From Symsagittifera roscoffensis (Eukaryota; Xenacoelomorpha; Acoela; Convolutidae): a stretch of DNA of 64,000 nt. A program made the translations under genes and the position numbers. How positions within the stretch are numbered: position 1 is the stretch's first letter; the number at the start of each line of letters is the position of its first letter. A model generated the notes under the pieces. It was not told the origin of the DNA. It searched no databases and saw nothing but the letters and a program-made list of their open reading frames with translations. Positions 11,018 through 21,221 of the stretch are shown in pieces. The stretch lies in contig NC_087065.1 in the NCBI RefSeq assembly GCF_963678635.1, positions 48,052,381 to 48,116,380 of the forward strand, given 5' to 3'.

Positions 11018-11534
11018 AAACAGAACAACTTTGTTCTCCCCCACCCACTTAATTAGTGTCTAACGACCTCAAACGTCGATTCACTACCCAACCCTTTCTA
11101 AAGACCTAAGACTAATAGAAATTTTTAAACAAAACTAATCATTCAAATTAGGATAAACAGTGAAGAACTTCGGTTATTCATCCTTCACTTGACCCCCCCT
11201 CTTACCAGACCCAGGATAAATCTTAGACTTAGTAAGTTTAAAATAGTATCTAACGAACTACTCGCGTTCTAATTATACCTGAACCTTGTGGATCGATTTA
11301 CTATTCTCCAACCCTTGAACACAATCACTACCCCTAAGTAAGATTAAGTAAGTTAACACCTTAACTTATACTAGCCACGAGAAAGTAAAAAATCATTCTT
11401 CGGAATCGATATACTTTTCTCTCCAACCCTGAACAAATAGACCCAGGTTAAGCTAACCAAAAAATCGTAAGAACTAACAGTTTAAGAAAATAGAAACCAT
11501 TTAACAACCCTTTGCATCCGTCATTCTAAACCTT

Positions 11535-12002
11535 ATGTCATTTAAAAACCTAGGAAATAAACAAACAATCGTTTTACACAATTGTGAAATAGATAACAAA
11601 AAATACGACCTTGTAATCACACCTCATACACAAACAGTTGGATACATTCGAACAAAACGACAAACACTAAAAAGAAAAATAATAACGAAACAAAGACAAA
11701 TAACACGAAAAAGATTTTCAAAAAACCGAAACGCATTTTCAGAATCAGAAACCAACAGTTTAGACGAACTTTACAAACTAAAAGAATCAATAGATAAAAA
11801 TTGCCCACTTCACGATCAATTATATTTCTCTGACTCAGAAACAACTTCAAATTCATCAAAAAGAGGAAAAAGAAGAATAAAAAAGCAGTATAAACACAAA
11901 CCAGTACATTTATACAATTGGAATCAACCAATTAGACACATTGATAATTACATATTAACAGTCATCGAACGAAAAAATGAGCTCAACGCACACCCCAGGT
12001 GA
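11535..12002 (+). CDS. ORF1, basic 155-aa protein upstream of gag
   Basis: I do not recognise this protein. It starts with an ATG at 11535 and ends at a TGA at 12000-12002, overlapping the gag-pol ATG (11977) by 26 nt in another frame. Residues 40-65 are rich in Lys and Arg, there is a Ser/Glu/Thr-rich acidic middle, and a second basic run lies near residue 110. No signal peptide or membrane segment is visible. Basic clusters suggest nucleic-acid binding or nuclear entry, as in small regulators of complex retroviruses, but this is inference. The relic copy has an alignable but decayed and partly deleted version (about 48565-48880), so ORF1 is an old part of the family. The overlap suggests gag-pol is reached by leaky scanning or reinitiation. 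Confidence 0.7.
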   Translation: MSFKNLGNKQTIVLHNCEIDNKKYDLVITPHTQTVGYIRTKRQTLKRKIITKQRQITRKRFSKNRNAFSESETNSLDELYKLKESIDKNCPLHDQLYFSDSETTSNSSKRGKRRIKKQYKHKPVHLYNWNQPIRHIDNYILTVIERKNELNAHPR

Positions 12003-15000
12003 AGAAAGTCCAGATGATGATGAAATCTTTCCTTTTATCGTAGATGCAACCACTGATAGAGGACAGCATATATTTTGCAAAAATTTACTATTAAATTTAT
12101 TTGAACCCGGAATCAGTCCATGTAAAACAGAGTTCCCAGATGTAAAAATCAAAAGACAAATCATAGACCACTACTTAAAAGATATATGCAACATAACACA
12201 ACAGTATGGAATCTACTCCATAGAATTCACCTCACCAAACCATAATAATAGAAAATATACAATTCAAACAGACGATCTTGATTTAGAATTTTCAAAAGTT
12301 TTTTCAGAATATATAAAAAGCATCCAATATCATAACTCACAAAGAGCAAACTCCATATTCACCAATGAAGTTTTCGCAATAATATATAGTTATATTTCGA
12401 TATTAGAAAACGAAATCCCAATAACAAATGTCTCACCGACAGAAACATCTAAACATTTGAAAGTACGACATGAAATCACACTACTCTCTAGTTATTTAAA
12501 CATCATTAAAGAAAATTTCACGAAAGACGACGTTTCACAACATACAAAACACGATCTACAAAAAATTTTGGCATGGTTCATAATAGATTATTTCACACAC
12601 AATATTGATTTAATTGCACAAGCAAGAAAAAATTTTAGACCCCAAAACTCGAACGATGATACCGCTATCACAGAACAATCAGATTATGTTTGGGACCCCG
12701 AATGGTCTCATCCCGCATTTATAAGCTTCCCACAATCAATCTCAAGTCAAGCAATAAGTACGATATCTTACATAAGAGATTATGTAAAAGTAATACCATT
12801 AACCATTGATGCAACACCATTAAACTATAATACATTTTTGCCCGATACACAAAATAATAGTTTAAACTCTACAGTTATACACAATGAAAACCTCAATGGA
12901 ACTAGGAATCTTACTCAACAAGATATCCAGACACCATCACACTTCATAAATGAAGAAATTGTACACACAAAAACTACACAACAAAGTATTTCACCAATAC
13001 GCCCAAATTTAACAACACCAAGAAATACAAATCCTTCACAAACACAGGTAACCTTACAATCAACCGTTAAACCTTCGGTTGCCCCTAAATACTCACATAT
13101 GGATTACCAAACATACAGACCCATGACAGTACCATCAAAAACACACAAAACATTCACTAGAAACAACTTTGCAGACCATAATTATAATTATACACATCCA
13201 TCAAAAACATATAACCAAACACAAAGAAATTTTAACCAATATACAAGATCTCGAAATTGGGATAACCCAATGACTCAACCTAATTCAATAAATTTCCAAA
13301 CAAATCCTCCACAGGATCACAGTGAAAATTACCCATTTTTTCAACAAAATAAAAATAAAAAACAGACATCTTACCAAATGGATTATTTATCCTCAGATGA
13401 TGATTTCTTACAACCAGATATATTTGCACCAAATACTCAAGAATATCGTAGACAAGGAATACAGAGAACACGTACAAATCATAGAAATTTTTCTCCACAA
13501 CCAATAGATGCACAACATCAACAACCAATTCAACAACAAAATCTAATTAATACACAATCTTTTCAACCAATTCAACAACAAAATCCAATGACTGCACACT
13601 CGTATCAAGCATCACAAATGCAAAATGAAATACCACTCCCATATTATCTCCAACAACATGAAATAACAAGAAACCAACTTTCGAATTTTTCTCAAATGCC
13701 AAATGCAGCAGAATCATTACAAATGACAATGAATCCATACCTTATGGGTGGATCATCAATAACATCAAACAAACCTTTAATGGTTTTCACAGGAACAGAC
13801 CCTGAATACTCTGTAGAAGATTATTTAAATGCAGTAACAGCAAACCTGATTTTAAATATTGGACCTGAACCAATTAATACGCCACTACATCAAAACTGGA
13901 TACATCGACGCACAGCGTTAATACAAACAACCTTAGATGGCGCAGCCCAAAAATGGTTTTCAGTACTACCTCTAGAAATAAAATCAAACTGGAAAAGGTT
14001 TACACAAGAATTTTCAAAAATGTTTGACTCCGAAAGAAACAAACAACAACAAAGAGTTTTATGTAATGAAATTCGCAGATTACCAAACGAAACCATCAAG
14101 CAAATAGCAGTACGAATCGAAACACTAGTTCGAAAAGCATATTCATTAAATACACATGACTATAAAAACACAAAGATGACAGAAATCTTAATGATGACCT
14201 TAACACCACAATTAAGAAAAATAGCAATAAAAAAGAGAGCATCCCATCCTTCTTCAATTCGAGAACCCGATTTAGATTTTCGAAAACTAGTAGACAAATT
14301 AGAACAAGCAGAAATCACGATGAAACTAGAAGAAACGGAAAATCTGAAACTACAATACGTTAACAGAATTGAAACGACTCCCACTAATATTAATAATATA
14401 CAGGAATCAGAGACAGACCTCGTTGAAAAAATCACTGAAATACTCAATATTTATGAAAAGAACCCAAACTTCAAAGGCAAACCATCTTTCAAAAAATGGT
14501 GTAATTATTGCCGACGATACGGACATAGTATTTCCGAATGTAGACAAAAACAGCAAGACAATCAAAATAAACCTCAAAAATATAAAGAACCAAATAAATC
14601 ATTCTATCAATACATGAAAAAAGATCAAAATCTACCGAACAAAACCGTCTACAGCAACAACAGTTCAGGAAAACCACTCCCGAACAATACAAATTATACA
14701 AGAAATCAATCACCATATAACTCAAGTTATAGAGGAAGATCACCAGAACGAAGAAACACGAATAATTCATCACAAAATCACTACAATAGACCAAATAGTC
14801 GAAATAACTACTCCAGATCAAATTCAAATACACAACGATTTGTTTCTAGATCTAATTCCCAATCAAGAAATAACTACTATCCAAACAACCAATCACGAAA
14901 TTCATCATACAATAGGAATAGAAACTACTCCTATAATCGAAATAGAAGTTATTCAAACAACCGAAACCAGAATTACCCGAACAATCAATCAAGGAATAAC

Positions 15001-18000
15001 TCATATAATAGATCGAACTATAACAGACCAAACAATAATTACCAAAACAGATCGCGAAATAATTCACAAAATCGACACTCAAGTTATAATAATCGTTATA
15101 GAAATTATTCCCAATCACCACACCGGAATAATAATAACTATAATAATTCTAATAATCGCCACAGAAGTAGTACACCTAAACATCAAAGACAAATCAATCA
15201 AGTACAGTCAAATCCAGAAACAACATCAGACCCTCCAGGTATTGATGACACAGTAACTGATACGTTACAACTCAATCAAATAAACTGTACATCATCAGAT
15301 TCAGAAAGTGATACTGAAAACACTCTTTCTATCAATATGATAAAAGTCGAAAATGACTATGAATCTGTCATATATGAACAACCCTTTTCATCACACATAT
15401 ATGAAAATCAATCAGAATTTCTTCAAAATTATTACACTACACCCATAAATTCCACACCAACGACACAAGAAACAAATGAGATTAACACTACAAATCAAAC
15501 CAATAAAAATACCAAAACAAAATGCTTGAATACAAACCACATTTATCAAAATATACAAAAAGAACAACCCAAAGAAAAAATTTGGACAATACCATTTCTC
15601 TTAGAAAGCCCAAGAAATAAAGAATTTCAACCACCAGACCTTGAAATAGATTTTTTAATTGATTCAGGAGCAGAATCAAACATAATAAACATCCCCACAT
15701 GGAATGAAATAAAAACTTTACACCCAAAGCTAACACCTCTTGAAACCTCCAGCAAACTAGCAACAGCACAAGGATCAACATTGATAAACTACGGAAAAAT
15801 CCAATTATTTCTCCTCCCCACCAGAACAATGGAACAAAGCAAAATTTTAAATAAGCCATTTAAACAAATATTCCATATCACTGACATTAAATATAATATC
15901 ATTGGAATACCATTTATTTCGAAGTATATACCAACAATTAACATACTAAATAGTAAAATATTAATCAAAGATAAATATACAAAAACAAAAGAAACATCCT
16001 TAACATTTTTTCAAAGATTAAATAAACAACCACCATTCTTTTCAAAATTCTACCCGATATTTAACCAACAAAGAAAACACCTAAAACCACTATCAGGAAA
16101 TATCTATAATTTTTCAATCAAACTAGTTCACCAATATGATAAAGAACAAAACAAACAAAAATTTTATATGTCAGAATTTGAATTCAAACCTATTCACAAA
16201 TTTTTCAAAATCACAATCTCATCCATAAAATATTTGAAAAATTCGAATTCAGATATCATTTCCTTACATGTCTATAACAACACACCTTACCAAGTAACAT
16301 TACCTTTAGGACTTTTAGGATATTGTGAAACCAACGCTACAATATCACCAATACACGAAAAAGCCTATCGCGTAAATAATATACTCCAATTACTAGATAT
16401 TTGCCAATCTACAATTCTTAATGAAGAATTATCTATAAATAATATAATAAGTAACGAAAACAGAAATACGGATTATTTCACAAAAACTCCATATTTCAAA
16501 CCTACATTCAACATAAGTAACTACACAGAGGACCAACAGAAATTTTTAACAATGTTTAATTTCCAACATTCACAAATAACACAAGACGAATTCGAAAAAT
16601 TAGCCAAACAGCTAATTAAATATTCATCAGTCTATGCAACATCAAAATTCGATGTTGGAAAAATCAGTTCATCACTACATCTCCCGTTAAAACCAGACGC
16701 AGTTTTCAAAAAACAGAGAGCAAGTAAAGTACCAATTCACTTACATGATAAAGTGAACAGATTACTCGACATTTTAGAACAATACAACATTATATCACCA
16801 GTTAATAAAGAAGAACAACCAAAAGGCAACACATTTATCAACCCCGTAATCATTCTAGCTAAAGGAGAATCATTAAAAATCGTTCTCGATGCTAGATACC
16901 TCAATTCACTTATAGATGAATCAAAATGTAATTGGCCCATTGAACCAATACAAGTTATTTTAACAAAAATAAACGGCAAATACTTTACAACCGCCGATAT
17001 GAATAGTGCATACAATCAAATGCCACTAGATGAACAATCACGACGTTTAACACAATTTGTTATCGGAAACCAACAATATGAATTCAACCGCTTATTCTAT
17101 GGAATATCCATAGGACCAGCAGCATTTTCAGCTTTTATGAGCAAAATTTTTAGACCACTAATACTCAAGAAAAACGCAATCACCTATCTAGACGATGTTT
17201 TTATGCAATCACAAACAAAAGACGAGATGTTCAATGTTTTAGAAAAATATCACCAAATACTTCAGAACGAAAATCTGAAGGCCGCCCCCGATAAATCACA
17301 CTTCTTTTTGACAAGAGTTAAATTCTTAGGACATAATATAGAAAGAAAAACAATCACTCCATTGAAATCACGCATTGACGCTATTCAAAAACTTCAACCA
17401 CCAACAAATAAAAAGAAAATCCAAGAATTTCTTGGAATGTTAAACTTTTTAAGTAAATATGTTTATAAAATGCAATTATATCTACGACCATTTTATAACA
17501 TCCTTAGACAACAAAATAATTTTGAATGGAACACAGAACATCAAACACGATTTGAAGAAATAAAGAAACTTTTAACTGAACAAATTTCAAACACAATTCC
17601 AGATTCAAATCAACCATTTTATGCAATGTGCGATGCTTCGAACTTTGGCATCGGTGCAGCACTATTACAATCACATAATGGTACAAATAAAATGAACCTC
17701 ATATCAGCAAATTCTCGATTATTCACTCAAGCAGAGCTACGACTCTCAACTCTAATGAGAGAATGTACAGCCATAATATATACACTGACAGAATATGAAT
17801 TTCTGATACTTGGATCAAAACATCCAACAGTTCTATTCACAGACCATAAACCAATCATCTTTCTCTTTACACAAAAATCTAACCCAAACCACCGAGTTTA
17901 CAGATTTCAACTAAATCTAATGAAATTTCCAAACTTACATATAGTTTGGACTGCAGGAAAAAATCTTGCATTACCAGACACCTTAAGTCGAAATACACCA

Positions 18001-20199
18001 CCTGAATTACTTACACGAAAAACAACAGTTGAAATACCCAAAAACATAAAATTCTACCTTGCAGAAACCGAAACATCACCCCGATTGGAATGCAAATATG
18101 CAGTAAAAACTGATATTGAACAATCACAAATAAATAATTTACAACATTTCCCACTTTATTTAGATTGTCAAAATAATCATTATGAAGTTGATCTACTTGG
18201 AACATCAACTTTCAAACCAATCCCATATTCTCAACGGATAAAAAATAACACCCAACAAAAACAAACAAAACAACACCCGCCTAAGAAAGACCATTTTCCA
18301 CTAATTGAAAAAGAAGATTTAACTGATAAAATAAATTTATCAGGACCACAAACAAATGATTCAAAATACACAATAAATCAAGTTTTTGACCTTCACGACC
18401 CACTTGATACAATACCCTTATCTAAATTAGAAATCGAAAACATTTTTCTCCCCCCAACAGAAATAATTACAATTTCAACACTGAAACAATATCAAAACCT
18501 TGACCCAGTAATTCGACAACTGAAATCATGGCACAAATATAAAACTAAACCTTTCAAAGCAGATTCAACCATTCTAGGAAACAAAACACTCCTCCGATAC
18601 TTTCGCAAATTTAACAACACAACAATTAACGAAAATACAGACCTTTTAGAGTATAACCTGAATGAATCTACAGTTCCATGTCTCCCTTTAAGTATGATTC
18701 TTATAGCTTTTGATATTTCACATACACAAAATATTAAAGGACACTCTGGATCAGAAAAAACATATTCAAATTTTATACAAAATTTTTACTTCCCAAATGC
18801 ACCAATTTGGATAAAAGTACTATGCAATGACTGTATAGTATGTCAACTAAATAAACCTTACCCAAATCAAAAACAAATAGCACAAAAACAAGATTTTAAA
18901 GGACAAAGCTTGTACTTTAACCATCGTATCTCATTTGATACCAAAGGACCAATTTCACCCTCATCCGAAGGAAACTCCTACATTATAGTAATTGTTGACG
19001 CATTTACACATTATGTAGCACTTAACCCAGTACCACATTGTAACGCTTATTACGCTTACACAACACTCTATGAACACTGGATAGCAAAATTCGGACTACC
19101 AGAAATTTTAGTTACAGACAACGGTACAGAATTCATAAATAATGAAATTATCACACTATGTCATTTATATAACATTAAACACAAACCACGTACATCTCAT
19201 GCACCTTGGACAAACGGCTTAGTCGAAGGTATGAACCGTTCATTACAAGAATATCTTAGATGTATCATCAACGGAAATGATACAAAATATACCGAATGGT
19301 CAGCAGATGTAAAATTATTTCCCTTAGCATATAATTCACAAATAACGACAACTTTAGGAATGTCACCATACGAAATGGTTTTTAACCAAAAGCCACGCAA
19401 ACCAATAATGTTTACAGCAAATTCTCATAAAAACGCACAAGGTTATTGTCAACCAAATGAAGATTCAATTTGTTATAACCTACCTTTACATACACACGAT
19501 GAAGATCATTTTCATCACCCACAAATTCTTAAACTAGCCTCCGGTACACACACCGAATGGATTCTAAATAGAGATAAAAAACACAATGAAATTTATCAAA
19601 AAATAACAAAAAAGTTATTACAAAGACAAAACATTAATGAACAAATCAATTCACGTTTTACACCAGCCTCCGAATTAAAAATTGGAACATTTGTTTTAAT
19701 ACCTAATTTTAATACTCAAAAAGGAATTTCTAAAAAATTACAACCCCTTCGAAAAGGACCATACCAAATAATTGCAAAACCCACTGATGTCACATATAAA
19801 ATTACCGACTCAAACAAAAAAGAAATCGTTCAACATCGAAACAACCTATTACCTTATTACCCAAAAGAATACGCACTCCGCGAATTAACTCAATTATATT
19901 CTTTCACAGGATTAAAAATCATTCAAAATGAACCACATCTGAAAAACACAGAACAAAATGATAACCCCACCGAAAATCAAAACACAAAACCAACCACCAC
20001 CAAAAACAATACACAAAACCATAAAGAATCTCCAAAACAAAGAAAAAATAGAAAAATGACCGAACAAATAATACCCCAAGAACAAATCGACAAATCAGAA
20101 AATCGAAAAACAACAAGACTCCGAAATCAACCACGTAAAAACTATAAAATATTCATCCCCCAATCTAAAATTTTAAAGAAAGTGGAATTTCAAAAGTAA
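11977..20199 (+). CDS. gag-pol: Gag-Pol polyprotein, single 2,740-aa frame (Ty3/gypsy type)
   Basis: Gives the structural protein and enzymes for reverse transcription and integration. Seen in order: an Asn/Gln-rich N-terminus; a capsid-like region (about 600-740, with AAQKWF and a QEFSKMF helix); a CX2CX4HX4C zinc knuckle (C842, C845, H850, C855); an Asn/Ser/Arg/Tyr-rich linker (about 930-1070); protease DSGAES (D1229); reverse transcriptase with D1674 and YLDD (D1739, D1740); RNase H (D1886, E1929, D1956); integrase zinc finger (H2249, H2256, C2286, C2289) and DDE triad (D2321, D2381, E2417 with 35 residues between the last two); a GPY/F-like module (G2594-Y2596); and a basic tail. No frameshift or stop separates gag from pol, so their ratio must be set otherwise. 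All catalytic residues are present, so this copy may be functional. Confidence 0.95.
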   Translation: MSSTHTPGEESPDDDEIFPFIVDATTDRGQHIFCKNLLLNLFEPGISPCKTEFPDVKIKRQIIDHYLKDICNITQQYGIYSIEFTSPNHNNRKYTIQTDDLDLEFSKVFSEYIKSIQYHNSQRANSIFTNEVFAIIYSYISILENEIPITNVSPTETSKHLKVRHEITLLSSYLNIIKENFTKDDVSQHTKHDLQKILAWFIIDYFTHNIDLIAQARKNFRPQNSNDDTAITEQSDYVWDPEWSHPAFISFPQSISSQAISTISYIRDYVKVIPLTIDATPLNYNTFLPDTQNNSLNSTVIHNENLNGTRNLTQQDIQTPSHFINEEIVHTKTTQQSISPIRPNLTTPRNTNPSQTQVTLQSTVKPSVAPKYSHMDYQTYRPMTVPSKTHKTFTRNNFADHNYNYTHPSKTYNQTQRNFNQYTRSRNWDNPMTQPNSINFQTNPPQDHSENYPFFQQNKNKKQTSYQMDYLSSDDDFLQPDIFAPNTQEYRRQGIQRTRTNHRNFSPQPIDAQHQQPIQQQNLINTQSFQPIQQQNPMTAHSYQASQMQNEIPLPYYLQQHEITRNQLSNFSQMPNAAESLQMTMNPYLMGGSSITSNKPLMVFTGTDPEYSVEDYLNAVTANLILNIGPEPINTPLHQNWIHRRTALIQTTLDGAAQKWFSVLPLEIKSNWKRFTQEFSKMFDSERNKQQQRVLCNEIRRLPNETIKQIAVRIETLVRKAYSLNTHDYKNTKMTEILMMTLTPQLRKIAIKKRASHPSSIREPDLDFRKLVDKLEQAEITMKLEETENLKLQYVNRIETTPTNINNIQESETDLVEKITEILNIYEKNPNFKGKPSFKKWCNYCRRYGHSISECRQKQQDNQNKPQKYKEPNKSFYQYMKKDQNLPNKTVYSNNSSGKPLPNNTNYTRNQSPYNSSYRGRSPERRNTNNSSQNHYNRPNSRNNYSRSNSNTQRFVSRSNSQSRNNYYPNNQSRNSSYNRNRNYSYNRNRSYSNNRNQNYPNNQSRNNSYNRSNYNRPNNNYQNRSRNNSQNRHSSYNNRYRNYSQSPHRNNNNYNNSNNRHRSSTPKHQRQINQVQSNPETTSDPPGIDDTVTDTLQLNQINCTSSDSESDTENTLSINMIKVENDYESVIYEQPFSSHIYENQSEFLQNYYTTPINSTPTTQETNEINTTNQTNKNTKTKCLNTNHIYQNIQKEQPKEKIWTIPFLLESPRNKEFQPPDLEIDFLIDSGAESNIINIPTWNEIKTLHPKLTPLETSSKLATAQGSTLINYGKIQLFLLPTRTMEQSKILNKPFKQIFHITDIKYNIIGIPFISKYIPTINILNSKILIKDKYTKTKETSLTFFQRLNKQPPFFSKFYPIFNQQRKHLKPLSGNIYNFSIKLVHQYDKEQNKQKFYMSEFEFKPIHKFFKITISSIKYLKNSNSDIISLHVYNNTPYQVTLPLGLLGYCETNATISPIHEKAYRVNNILQLLDICQSTILNEELSINNIISNENRNTDYFTKTPYFKPTFNISNYTEDQQKFLTMFNFQHSQITQDEFEKLAKQLIKYSSVYATSKFDVGKISSSLHLPLKPDAVFKKQRASKVPIHLHDKVNRLLDILEQYNIISPVNKEEQPKGNTFINPVIILAKGESLKIVLDARYLNSLIDESKCNWPIEPIQVILTKINGKYFTTADMNSAYNQMPLDEQSRRLTQFVIGNQQYEFNRLFYGISIGPAAFSAFMSKIFRPLILKKNAITYLDDVFMQSQTKDEMFNVLEKYHQILQNENLKAAPDKSHFFLTRVKFLGHNIERKTITPLKSRIDAIQKLQPPTNKKKIQEFLGMLNFLSKYVYKMQLYLRPFYNILRQQNNFEWNTEHQTRFEEIKKLLTEQISNTIPDSNQPFYAMCDASNFGIGAALLQSHNGTNKMNLISANSRLFTQAELRLSTLMRECTAIIYTLTEYEFLILGSKHPTVLFTDHKPIIFLFTQKSNPNHRVYRFQLNLMKFPNLHIVWTAGKNLALPDTLSRNTPPELLTRKTTVEIPKNIKFYLAETETSPRLECKYAVKTDIEQSQINNLQHFPLYLDCQNNHYEVDLLGTSTFKPIPYSQRIKNNTQQKQTKQHPPKKDHFPLIEKEDLTDKINLSGPQTNDSKYTINQVFDLHDPLDTIPLSKLEIENIFLPPTEIITISTLKQYQNLDPVIRQLKSWHKYKTKPFKADSTILGNKTLLRYFRKFNNTTINENTDLLEYNLNESTVPCLPLSMILIAFDISHTQNIKGHSGSEKTYSNFIQNFYFPNAPIWIKVLCNDCIVCQLNKPYPNQKQIAQKQDFKGQSLYFNHRISFDTKGPISPSSEGNSYIIVIVDAFTHYVALNPVPHCNAYYAYTTLYEHWIAKFGLPEILVTDNGTEFINNEIITLCHLYNIKHKPRTSHAPWTNGLVEGMNRSLQEYLRCIINGNDTKYTEWSADVKLFPLAYNSQITTTLGMSPYEMVFNQKPRKPIMFTANSHKNAQGYCQPNEDSICYNLPLHTHDEDHFHHPQILKLASGTHTEWILNRDKKHNEIYQKITKKLLQRQNINEQINSRFTPASELKIGTFVLIPNFNTQKGISKKLQPLRKGPYQIIAKPTDVTYKITDSNKKEIVQHRNNLLPYYPKEYALRELTQLYSFTGLKIIQNEPHLKNTEQNDNPTENQNTKPTTTKNNTQNHKESPKQRKNRKMTEQIIPQEQIDKSENRKTTRLRNQPRKNYKIFIPQSKILKKVEFQK

Positions 20200-21024
20200 T
20201 TTTAACATTATACTTCACTATCTTGAAACCTTCGAAACATTTTTCATTTACATTTTTCAAAATAACATGCTGACAAATACGTAATAATTCTAGTTCAAAA
20301 TAAACCAATAGGATTCATCCAATCCGTCACTTTCTCTAACTCAAACTAAGACCAATTAGACGAATCATATAGAACTCCAGGCACATCTATAACTATAACT
20401 TTACGACCTCCAGGTCAAAAATAAGCAAACCACTCCAACTTGACAACTAAAATAAATATCACCATAATACCGTACCCCTCCCTTATCTAATAACCCAAAG
20501 ATCAACAATATTTCCCCAACTCAGACCACGAATACCCCCAAAGCAAATTTGTTAACTTAGCCTAAAGTAACAAAATGAACATTTTAATTAGCCTAAAGTA
20601 TAAAAATCTCACCATACCCCGGATCATTTGACAAACAAAAATAAAGAAAAAGACGACCTCCCAGTCACCATGAAAATTGCCCCCAACAATTTTTTACAAA
20701 ACTCAACCCACTTGTCAAAAAACTAATAAATAATCCGACCACACTAGAAAATCGCCTCGAACAGCAAAAAATATTCGACCAAGAGATCATTTCTTAAATG
20801 CTCTTCTCTCAATCAGTTACTCAAATACTCATAAATTTTAAACATTTTTTTACAATACTTGAAACCTTTATAATATTTCTTTTTGATATACTTGAATCTT
20901 TTCTAATAATCCTAATCATTTTTTGTAACATTTTTTAAATTTTCTACACTATACTCGAACTATTCCTCCAACTTTCCAAAACCCTTGATTATATCCACAG
21001 GTACGATTTATACAACTTGTCTAA
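20200..21024 (+). other. Gap between pol and the small membrane ORFs
   Basis: About 0.8 kb, conserved in copy 2 (59115-59934). It contains two TAGCCTAAAGTA motifs (about 20558 and 20592), also paired in copy 2, and a short hydrophobic ORF (20798-20938). No splice acceptor stands out. It may carry signals for the downstream message. Confidence 0.4.
20798..20938 (+). pseudogene. Small hydrophobic ORF, truncated (46 aa)
   Basis: An ATG ORF rich in Phe, Ile and Leu that ends at a TAA at 20936. Copy 2 has the longer version (59126-59341, 71 aa) with the same N-terminal two thirds, so this copy looks shortened by small changes in a T/A run. It is probably a membrane peptide if it is translated at all. 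Confidence 0.4.
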
Positions 21025-21213
21025 ATGATACGAACAATTTTCAGTAGAACTGATATTTTTTTATTGTTTGTAATTTTCATAGCATTCTTATCATCCCTCA
21101 TTTTGACAATATGTAAATGTATAAAGAAAGCAATCCTCACATTTGCCCTAGCAACAATCCTTCTAATTCTTTTTTTGGAAGAATATTTTAATAAACACAA
21201 AATTTCTCACTAA
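21025..21213 (+). CDS. ORF-A, 62-aa two-span membrane protein
   Basis: I do not recognise a family. The protein has two hydrophobic segments (about residues 11-28 and 37-51) separated by a short Cys/Lys linker (CKCIKK), with a charged tail. Copy 2 keeps the same length and start (58926-59114) with only about five conservative substitutions in 62 residues. It ends 9 nt before the open frame of ORF-B, in a different frame. It resembles viroporin-like small ORFs in layout only; no function is shown. Confidence 0.55.
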   Translation: MIRTIFSRTDIFLLFVIFIAFLSSLILTICKCIKKAILTFALATILLILFLEEYFNKHKISH

Positions 21214-21221
21214 AGTAATAA

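Larger units (their letters stand above)
10301..11534 (+). other. Untranslated leader of copy 1
   Basis: A 1.2-kb leader between primer site and ORF1. It holds a 55-codon ORF (10368-10535), a duplicated hairpin (10933-10957 and 10993-11017) and several GTAAG(T/A) candidate splice donors (about 11232, 11338, 11348). The relic copy aligns along the leader (about 48900-50215, minus strand), but the donor motifs are not kept there. A packaging signal and the donor for the downstream ORFs would be expected in this stretch; neither is proven. Confidence 0.6.

Noticed and set aside
11232..11353. GTAAGT-like words as the donor for the subgenomic RNA
   Set aside because: Attractive position, but the words are not kept in the relic copy and none can be preferred without transcripts.
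14840..15256. 138-codon frame inside gag-pol (+1)
   Set aside because: A shadow of the low-complexity Asn/Ser/Arg tract in the real frame.
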